Shown here one piece after another: positions 56,893 to 64,000 of a stretch of 64,000 nt of DNA; position 1 is the stretch's first letter, and each line of letters opens with the position of its first letter. Below the pieces are notes generated by a model. It saw only the letters and a list, made by a program, of their open reading frames with translations, did no database searches and was not told where the DNA came from. Origin of the DNA: Branchipolynoe longqiensis (taxonomy: Eukaryota; Annelida; Polychaeta; Phyllodocida; Polynoidae); assembly GCA_030323885.1 (NCBI GenBank), contig CM059187.1:83908027-83972026 (forward strand). Direction: 5' to 3'. Made by a program: the position numbers and the translations under genes.

Positions 56893-58251
56893 GTAAGCAA
56901 ATAACTCCCGTCCTTACGAGGGGCACTGTGTTAGATAATTGGCAAAAGAGACTTGAGATTGGGCACGGTGTGCTGATGGATATTGCTGCTGCCGAAGGCA
57001 ATACACTGCAAAGCCTTACGTCAGTACGTCCACTAATTGCAACCAATATTACCACACACACAAAACTCACCAAATAACTGCAATCCTCATTTAACTTTAT
57101 AGCCATTAAAAAATATTACATTAAAAATCATTTATGAATCGCTATAATTAAAATATGCTGCAGCCCTATTTTTTGCGTTCTTTTCTCTCCTTTTGAAAAA
57201 GCATTTTATGGTTGCAATGGTAGACAAATCATTGACTGAAGGTCTTGCGGTGGTGAGTCGTGTATGGCTTGGAATGAGTTAGAGAGTGAATGAAACCTTC
57301 CTGATGCCTCCACCCCTACCCCGACACTCACCCCCACACTCACCCTCACCGTCACCCGCCCACCCCCCCACACACACACTTCACTAGCCGTTAATATCGC
57401 TTCGAATTTAGGGTTAATTTCATGAAATTTCACTTATTGCGTATGCAATTCTGTTAAATATGATAGCATTGAATAGATTTGCGCTCTATCCTGAGACTAA
57501 CCTAACACTAACACCGCTGTAAACCTGCTATGGGGCAGGGGTTAGAATCTCCGACTTTAAACTTGCGGTGTTGGCCTACCACTGCTCCATGCATAGCGAC
57601 TTTTCGGCGCTAAACCAGAAATCATGCCCTAACCGCGGTTTGACTCGCTAACACCGCTCCATGCATATAGCCCGAGGTCCTTTACATCCAACATATTTCC
57701 AGCCGATTAGACCTAGGTTACTAGCTGTAGATTAACTATCTAAAATAAGCCCCGTGTGGATTTCTTAAGCAGCTTACCTGACGCGATAGCATTATGGAGA
57801 ATACAATACAAACAAAACTCGGCAGATAATTCCAACTTATTTTGTGTGTCAAGCTTTGTAGTTAGACTAAAACCTACCTAACCCACCAGTGCTAGGTTAT
57901 CCTGTATAAATAGTACTCATCAATACAGGTAGCCTTGGATACAGGATTATCTACGTGGTAAACACCCAGTGGTTTTTCCATTTGTTAACATAGTGCGTAG
58001 AATTAAGTTAATCACTTAGGGAGCTTGAGGTATTCAGCCCTCTCTGAACAGCGCTTTTCAACCCTGGTATCGTGTGATTTAATACCTCCTCTTTTGTCAG
58101 GGACATGGTTAGAGTGTGGAATATACGTAAAACACTACTAACTCTTTTTTGTAAGCATACATTTGCTGTACTTATCTAATTGTTTCGTTCAAAGTGAGGT
58201 GCCATTCTGTGCATAAGGCTGCACTTGAAGTAATTTAGTTAAAGAGTGTCT

Positions 58252-58591
58252 TAGAGCTGCACAGTCTCTGGTTTCAAAACCAAAACATTTATCTAGATTT
58301 GATCCTACATATCTAATTTAGATACTGATGCTCTTATTAATAATTTGTTGTCACATAAAAGGGAATCCTGAGTCGACTTAATAGAACCTGTTACTGCAGA
58401 ATCCTATGGTGGTAGAGTTTTGACATGCTTGCCAAAATTAATTTAGCAGGTTCACACTTCAAATATCTCCAAAGTTAGCCATTTAAAATCAAAGTTGATT
58501 TAAACTAAAATAAGGTTGATTATAACCATCAACCTAATATATTTATCTCATAAAATGACAGAAACTCAAAACCATCGGACTATCCAACTTT
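58252..58591 (-). mobile_element. TTAA-type MITE, complete reverse copy
   Basis: AGCTGCACAGTCTCTGG to CCATCGGACTATCCAACT then TTAA. The left flank TTAG is a decayed TTAA. Confidence 0.8.
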
Positions 58592-58746
58592 AAGAAATAC
58601 TAGCTGTGACTCTTTTACAGCAAATCACCATAATAATCTACATATAGCAGTGTTGCCACTTTATAGCATTCTTTAATAGTGTAGTGGTCTGCACTGACCT
58701 CTCAGGCAAGTAACCACATAGCGGTAGGCTGGGGTGTGTGATATCA

Positions 58747-58822
58747 GGAGCTAGGTGGTGTAAGGTTAGCACACTGGCCCGGAATGCAAAGAGATGCGGG
58801 TTCGAGTCCCGCTCTAGGCGCA
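58747..58822 (+). mobile_element. tRNA-like sequence, probable SINE head
   Basis: GAGCTAGGTGGTGTAAGGTTAGCACACTGGCCCGG..GAGATGCGGGTTCGAGTCCCGC has a good A box, B box and T-arm stem (GCGGG/CCCGC), but the anticodon and acceptor stems do not pair well, so it is not called a tRNA gene. Confidence 0.55.
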
Positions 58823-59063
58823 GTATTTCCCATTTTCATCACCCCCACGACAATAGCATGGTCTCATTGTTGGACTTTTGGGTTGTTTTTATGGGGGGTT
58901 TTCTTCTGTTCACATGTAGCATGTAGCAGTCTTCAACGGGTTCAACGTTTTCAGGGTGTCAACAATTTCGAGTTGATAATTCAGTATGGATGGAAAATGG
59001 ATATAGTTCGAAAATGCCAAGCGAGACGTTGTGACGGGTGCGTTAAGTTCAACTTTAGATTGT

Positions 59064-59120
59064 TTGTTTGTTTGTTGTTGTTTTACGTCCTAGCAACATC
59101 TAAGGTCATATCAGGACGGG
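59064..59120 (-). mobile_element. SINE 3'-end fragment
   Basis: Reverse complement of CCCGTCCTGATATGACCTTAGATGTTGCTAGGACGTAAAACAACAACAAACAAAC, a near-consensus end of the common SINE body. Confidence 0.75.
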
Positions 59121-59919
59121 GAGGTTTGAGTTTATTCTAACATGTAGTATGACTGTAATGCTTCCCCAAGGGGTGATCTTCCCAGTTTAATTCCGAGACA
59201 GCAGAGTGCCAATTCGGCTTACGAGGCAATGATGTCAACGGAATAACTGGACATAGCAAAATGTTTATCATAACAAAAGTAATCTGTACTCAAGGAGCGT
59301 ATAAGACTAGTGGCTACAGGGCCGTATCATTTACGTTCAACAATGGATCTCGGTGTTGCGGATCAGGATAATGGTCAGGAGCGCTCTGTGCGCAGTCGAT
59401 CGTGTTGGCCCGAGACAAGTACTAGTATAAGATAAAACGGTACATGTTAACAACGAGTTGAATCAAGATAACAGAGCTATCTAACTTTTAACGAGACTAA
59501 CTACTAGCAGCACTCAACCCCAGGGTGGGTGGTTGGGAGAGGGAAGTTCCTTGCTTGGAGGCCATTGTCAGAATGACCAGTGGTAGTGCATATGCTAATG
59601 AGGAAAAGTGCGGGTCCGTTGCCTCGTGGCCAAATTACCCATGTTGACCTCGTCAACATATCCATTGCAGGATATGTGCTCTTTAGTTTTTGACAATTGG
59701 CGCTGATATCCGAGTTTTGTGCTGTTTTTGGTATGTATTGGCATACCCCTGGCAGGTTTAACCAAGCTGGGCAGGACTCATGGTAGAGGACAGACTAAGA
59801 GCAGCAACTGGTCCTTCAGGTTGGGGGTTGGGTGTGGGACCAACAACCCCACCCCGGAAAAAGAACAACGTTACAGAATCACAAACAAGAAACTCAAGGC
59901 CCAGGACTGGGAAAACTGG

Positions 59920-60070
59920 AGAGCCCTTGTTTGTGGCCTATGCCCAAAGTTGGGCGGTAGGTGACACGTTCATCTACGACACAGCTGAGGAGGTGTTTGT
60001 GTGGATGGGCACTGACGCCTCAACGGGCGAAGAAGAAGAAGGATTGGCATATGTTTCAATGGGAATTGTA
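59920..60070 (+). pseudogene. Gelsolin/villin-like domain fragment
   Basis: Frame residues SWAVGDTFIYDTAEEVFVWM, GTDASTGEEEEGLAYVSM fit the gelsolin-repeat core (GD.FILDTG..IFVW.G..A...E...A). Gelsolin-family proteins cap and sever actin in a calcium-dependent way. Only one partial repeat is seen. A TAG acceptor-like site at 59959-59961 and a GTATAT at 60069 could bound an exon; the open frame continues into a MITE at 60092. Whether it is an exon of a further gene or a pseudogene fragment is undecided. Confidence 0.5.
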
Positions 60071-60091
60071 TATACAGTAATGCAGGGACAT

Positions 60092-60407
60092 GATAGGGAT
60101 GAAAGATCTCCGCAATTTTGCGGACTTCGCAGAATCAGGCTGTATATGACAACACTTGGGTAGTTCCAATTCCGTTCATATATGATGATAGATCTTGCTT
60201 GGACATAGCACCTAAACAAGAGCGAATTAGGTATGGGTGATAATATAGGCACAAGGATAGTTCAAACCTGACTTCCGGTATTTTTCCATGATTCCCTCAC
60301 AGTGCTAATCCTATGGGGAAAATCTGTGTTTTCATGGAAATTTACTGTCATTGTAATAATCTCGGGTTGATTTCCGTGTTTTTTGCTGGAGACCACTTTC
60401 ATCCCTG
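60092..60407. mobile_element. TIR element with AGGGATGAAAG ends, copy 2
   Basis: AGGGATGAAAGATCTCCGC at the left, GGAGACCACTTTCATCCCTG at the right. Shares AACCTGACTTCC and TTTTCC.TGATTCC with 43391-43756. Confidence 0.7.
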
Positions 60408-60647
60408 CTAATGTGTGATGCTGTAGGGGCATCTATGCCCCTCTGCCCCCATACATATAAAATATATTAGCGCATACTTTCAACAGTGATGGGAGATCAA
60501 TTCTTGATCTTAATCTAATCAAGTTACATGTTGGTCGGTGTACCGAGCTCAGCCTGGCGATTGGCAGTATAAGTCAAATATGTACATATATGGGTGAATG
60601 GGTTTGTGGCGGGGCTACCGGAAGAGCCGTGGGTGGAGGTGGTGATG

Positions 60648-61600
60648 CCCACACTGCCACCTGGCGGCGTGTGTTGGCCCGGCCACAAGGCAGCGGGAGT
60701 GGGCCCGGCCATATGGCAGTGGGAGGAGGCCCGGCCACCCAGTAACCCGGCAGCGTGTGTTGGCCCAGCCACCCAGTAACCTGGCAGCATGTGTTGGCCC
60801 GGCCACATGGCATCGGGAGTGGGCCCGGCCACATGGCAGTGGGAGGAGGCCCGGCCACCCAGTAACCTGGCAGCGTGTGTTGGCCCGGCCACATGGCAGT
60901 GGGAGGAGGCCCGGCCACCCAGTAACCTGGCAGCATGTGTTGGCCAGGCCACATGGCAGTGGGAGTAGGCCCGGCCACCCAGTAACCTGGCAGCATGTGT
61001 TGGCCCGGCCACATGGCATCGGGAGTGGGCCCGGCCACATGGCAGTGGGAGGAGGCCCGGCCACCCAGTAACCTGGCAGCATGTGTTGGCCCGGCCACAT
61101 GGCAGTGGTAGGAGGCCCGGCCACCCAGTAACCTGGCAGCGTGTGTTGGCCCGGCCACATGGCAGTGGGAGCAGGCCCGGCCACCCAGTAACCTGGCAGC
61201 ATGTGTTGGCCCGGCCACATGGCAGTGGGAGGAGGCCCGGCCACCCAGTAACCTGGCAGCTTGTGTTGGCCCGGCCACATGGCAGTGGGAGGAGGCCCGG
61301 CCACCCAGTAACCTGGCAGCGTGTGTTGGCCCGGCCACATGGCAGTGGGAGTAGGCCCGGCCACCCACTAACCTGGCAGCGTGTGTTGGCCCGGCCACAT
61401 GGCAGTGGGAGTAGGCCCGGCCACATGGCAGTGGGAAGAGGCCCGGCCACCCAGTAACCTGGCAGCGTGTGTTGGCCCGGCCACCTGGCAGTGGGAGTAG
61501 GCCCGGCCACATGGCAGTGGGAGTAGGCCCGGCCACCCAGTAACCTGGCAGCGGGAGTAGGCCCGGCCACGTGTTGACCCAGCCACGTGCCGGCGGTTGT
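60648..61600 (+). repeat. 60-bp GC-rich minisatellite
   Basis: Unit GGCCCGGCCACCCAGTAACCTGGCAGCRTGTGTT + GGCCCGGCCACATGGCAGTGGGAGGA (34+26 bp), exactly in register for many copies from 60960 to 61380, with partial units at both ends. Because 60 is a multiple of 3 and no stop occurs in several frames, long ORFs appear on both strands (up to 348 codons on the minus strand). Confidence 0.95.
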
Positions 61601-61642
61601 TGGCAGTCAGACTCATAGGCATCACAGAGGTAACTCTCCCCG

Positions 61643-61695
61643 TCCTGATATGACCTTAGCCGTTGCTAGAAAGTACAACAACAACAAACAAACCT
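61643..61695 (+). mobile_element. SINE 3'-end fragment
   Basis: CGTCCTGATATGACCTTAGCCGTTGCTAGAAAGTACAACAACAACAAACAAACC, directly after the minisatellite. Confidence 0.7.
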
Positions 61696-61699
61696 AGCG

Positions 61700-62180
61700 G
61701 AAGTGGTGGAAACTCCGAAGGCTGCTATCTCGCGCCGAATCACCCACAATTATACAATAAAGGATTTCCACCACCGAGCTGCACTTGGACGGCAGTGATA
61801 ACTAATATGATGGTAATTCCACGTGTTCCACAGAGTCTATTGTAAACAATTGCTCAAGAAAATTAATATATTCTAACTTGTTTTTATTTATTCCCCCAGT
61901 TTTTGTCAGCATTCCCAAGTTTTTAAGGGTCGATGGAATAGAAATGTTTGCACACTGCTCCTTGGAAAAGCCTCAATCTGGGAGCGGATGTGCAGTACCC
62001 TGCCGTGTCCACCCAATAGCCTGTCAATCAGCAGCCATTCCCAGTCACCCTCCTATAAAAGTTCCAATACACCCTGGAGGCCGCGCAGTGTACACTGGCA
62101 TCTCTTATATCAGCCCATATTTGTGCTGAATTTAAACCTTTAAATGCTTTTCCTAATTTGAAAAAGTAATTATTTATGTG
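61700..62180 (+). other. No gene recognised
   Basis: The ORF 61878-62129 shows no family motif; the stretch is otherwise unremarkable. Confidence 0.5.
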
Positions 62181-62185
62181 GTATC

Positions 62186-62400
62186 CTCTGTGGCGGAGTG
62201 GTTAGGGTTCTAGGGCAGACTTCTCATCTGAAGGTGGGTGGTTTGTTTCCCCATGCCATCACTTCTGCCAATTTGGATTTCCACCACTATGTATAACGTC
62301 ATCAAAGGCCAGTTGCTCTCATGCCATGTCTATGTGGTGTGGGAGGTTAAAAATCCCTTGGGTTGGTAAAAGTGTAGGCTTGGGTTTTCTATCGACGAGC
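62186..62400 (+). mobile_element. tRNA-derived SINE, separate family (D)
   Basis: TCTGTGGCGGAGTGGTTAGGGTTCTAGGGCAGACTTCTCATCTGAAGG..GGTTTGTTTCCCC is tRNA-like with A and B boxes. The body (ATGTCTATGTGGTGTGGGAGG, TTAAAAATCCCTTGGGTTGG) is unlike the main SINE body. Single copy in the window. Confidence 0.55.
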
Positions 62401-63025
62401 TGTCTAATGGTGAAAACAAAACTATTCAGATGATACATAGTATAAATCTTCAAGAAAACGATATACTCCAAATTGTGTTCAACTTGGATAATCGTCTCTT
62501 ATGGTGAGGCCCTTTTTCTTCTTTTTTTAAATTATAATATATATCCCACTTTAATTTCACCAGTTCTAACCACGCATCTGGGTCTAATTATTGTCCGTCT
62601 ATTTATCGAGCATCTTCATTACAGACACACTGTGATAATGTGTGTTTGTAGAGAGTTTACAGAATGGCGTTTTGGACTTCCCGTACTGAGTGTCGACAGC
62701 CAACTGCCATGATTCAACTGGCTTGAAGTTTCCACCGTCATGTTGGGGCGTGAGGGGGGGTAAGTACAATAACACCAAATTATAAGAATTGTACACTTTG
62801 CCTTATATGCATCTATGTTAGTTTGTACCACCTCATATAGGTTTTTAAACAAATTTCATCACTGAATAATAATATCATTTAGAATTTTATTTAGCTTGAC
62901 CAGAAACTATATGATTGTGAGTTTACAAAATTCACGAGTGTCCATTGACACAACATTAATTGTATGCTTTTACATGTAAAAGCGATGGTTTGAACAAAAA
63001 TAAACTTTTCTCGCCGTGAATGCTG

Positions 63026-63060
63026 CCGACACGGCATAAAGCAACCCCCAATCAATCAAT
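63026..63060 (+). mobile_element. LINE 3' end with AATC tail, second copy
   Basis: GCCGACACGGCATAAAGCAACCCCCAATCAATCAATC; see 41546-41585. Confidence 0.6.
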
Positions 63061-63095
63061 CCACAACAACTTGGGTAGCAATCCACAACAACTTG

Positions 63096-63200
63096 CATTG
63101 TCCGATAAAAGCATTAATTTTTCAAAACCAAAACAATTATCTAGATTTGATCCTACATAATTTACTTAGATACTGATGCACTTATTAAGCATGTTCTATC
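63096..63200 (-). mobile_element. TTAA-type MITE, partial reverse copy
   Basis: TTGTCCGATAAAAGCATTAATTTTTCAAAACC, ATCTAGATTTGATCCTACAT and TACTGATGCACTTATTAAGCAT match the family's right part in reverse. Confidence 0.7.
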
Positions 63201-64000
63201 TATTTGTGTGTGTTTTTCTAGTCTTTATTTACCCAATGTGAACACTTTTATTTTGTAGGTTCCATTCACGTAAGACTGGTGAAACCTGGCAGGACCGTGA
63301 TGTAGGCAGTCAGTACGGGAATTGTGTGAGGCACCATTCTATAAACCTCACGGAAGTATGTGACCTTTACTACTTTGGCATCAATCACAATTGATTGAGG
63401 TAAGTTGTCCGAAATAGTCTTTGTAACGCCGTGTTTTCCTCTCTAAAGAAGGTCTGTGGCAACACTGTAATATGTTAAACCTAATTAAGACATTCTATTT
63501 GCACCGCTGTGCTTTCCTCCCTGAAATTTAGGAAGACAGAGCCCCCTTCCACCGCTCCATTCTTTGATTGAAATTACCTTTTATTTTCAGAAATATGAAC
63601 GCTAGAACTGTACGGTGAGGCTGTAGGTTTTGGTGTCTAAATATAGTCAGTAAGGGTTAACCGATATACCATGCCAGAAAACCTTCCATTACTTCAGAAT
63701 TTGGTAATAAAACAACCGTCAAGATAAAGATGGTGGGAATAGATAAGACCTCCTTAGGTGTAAAGCCGCGTCTCCATCCCAACCCTTTAGTTCAAGCTGC
63801 AGTCGGTGAGGTATGGGTGAAGAAGTCCCATGCTGTCATTGTATCTCTACCAGAAGTCTTACTAACAACTTGTTCTGTAACTACCCCTCACTGGAGTTTA
63901 GCGTTTAGAAGTATTGTCCCAGAGATTACTCTCGTTAGAAATGAATAACTGGTGGAAATGTTGTAAGGAGATCCTTTTACAAGAATACCCTACTTATTCC
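63201..64000 (+). other. Window end, no gene recognised
   Basis: An open frame after a TTTTATTTTGTAG acceptor-like site at 63259 reads TGETWQDRDVGSQYGNCVRH but stops within 45 codons. The ORF 63730-63948 matches nothing I know. Confidence 0.4.

Larger units (their letters stand above)
53371..56155 (+). other. CPT1 intron 10
   Basis: Contains the split MITE, LINE tail, inverted-repeat unit, duplication and SINE listed separately. 55240-55485 has no feature. Confidence 0.8.
56893..59900 (+). other. Downstream of the last CPT1 exon seen
   Basis: No further CPT1 exon was recognised (searched for the family motifs WDIP, FGKGIIKK, SPDAF, LTYEASMTR, GGGFGPV). 56900-58245 and 59125-59700 show no gene; a CACACA/ACCCC-rich run lies at 57310-57380. 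Confidence 0.6.

Noticed and set aside
58747..58822. tRNA gene
   Set aside because: The T arm is good, but the anticodon and acceptor stems pair poorly and the downstream sequence looks like a SINE body.
60524..61570. 348-, 320- and 249-codon minus-strand ORFs and several plus-strand ones
   Set aside because: They are products of a 60-bp tandem repeat whose period is a multiple of three; overlapping frames are open on both strands and none has a recognisable domain.
63260..63399. Coding exon with a DVGSQYG motif resembling peptide methionine sulfoxide reductase
   Set aside because: The frame stops within 45 codons and the donor at 63400 is not in the same frame; similarity is limited to a few residues.

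Overview
This is a window of animal nuclear DNA, most likely from a marine invertebrate. The phylum cannot be fixed from the sequence alone. The evidence is a GT-AG intron-split metazoan gene surrounded by DIRS-type tyrosine-recombinase retrotransposons, CR1/L2-like LINEs, several tRNA-derived SINE families and many short terminal-inverted-repeat (TIR) transposons. There are no operons, bacterial ribosome binding sites or CRISPR arrays. LAYOUT: one host gene dominates the window. From 2734 to at least 56892 on the + strand lies a carnitine O-palmitoyltransferase 1 (CPT1) gene. I traced twelve exons with phase carried exactly across every junction. They encode about 501 residues: the malonyl-CoA-sensing N-terminus, two membrane segments, and the catalytic core through the active-site histidine (about His471). 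The C-terminal third, roughly 270 residues, was not found and should lie beyond 64000 unless the locus is broken. A gelsolin/villin-like domain fragment sits at about 59920-60070. INTRONS: intron 1 holds a TAA-flanked Harbinger-like MITE (a short non-autonomous DNA transposon), SINEs and a pogo-like MITE. Intron 2 holds DIRS element 1 (7350-14283), which is interrupted by a 5'-truncated LINE, followed by TTAA-flanked DNA elements. Intron 3 holds a roughly 430-bp unknown repeat that recurs at 32 kb, a decayed Ty3/Gypsy pol fragment on the minus strand, three AGCCGTG-ended MITEs, and a pair of TTAA MITEs back to back. Introns 4-7 are shorter and filled with SINEs, MITEs, a LINE 3' end and a 69/138-bp tandem array that starts at the exon 7 donor. 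Intron 8 holds DIRS element 2 (43817-49219), whose recombinase ORF is intact, and a 23-bp minisatellite that runs into the exon 9 acceptor. Introns 9-12 and the tail carry more SINEs and MITEs and a 60-bp GC-rich minisatellite (60648-61600). HOW THE PARTS RELATE: the host gene makes the outer-mitochondrial-membrane enzyme that starts carnitine-dependent fatty-acid import. Almost everything else is mobile DNA accumulated in its introns, all with the exon reading frame preserved. The most informative structures are the two DIRS copies: the split internal complementary region (ICR) and terminal repeats let the element ends and the circular-intermediate junction be read directly.
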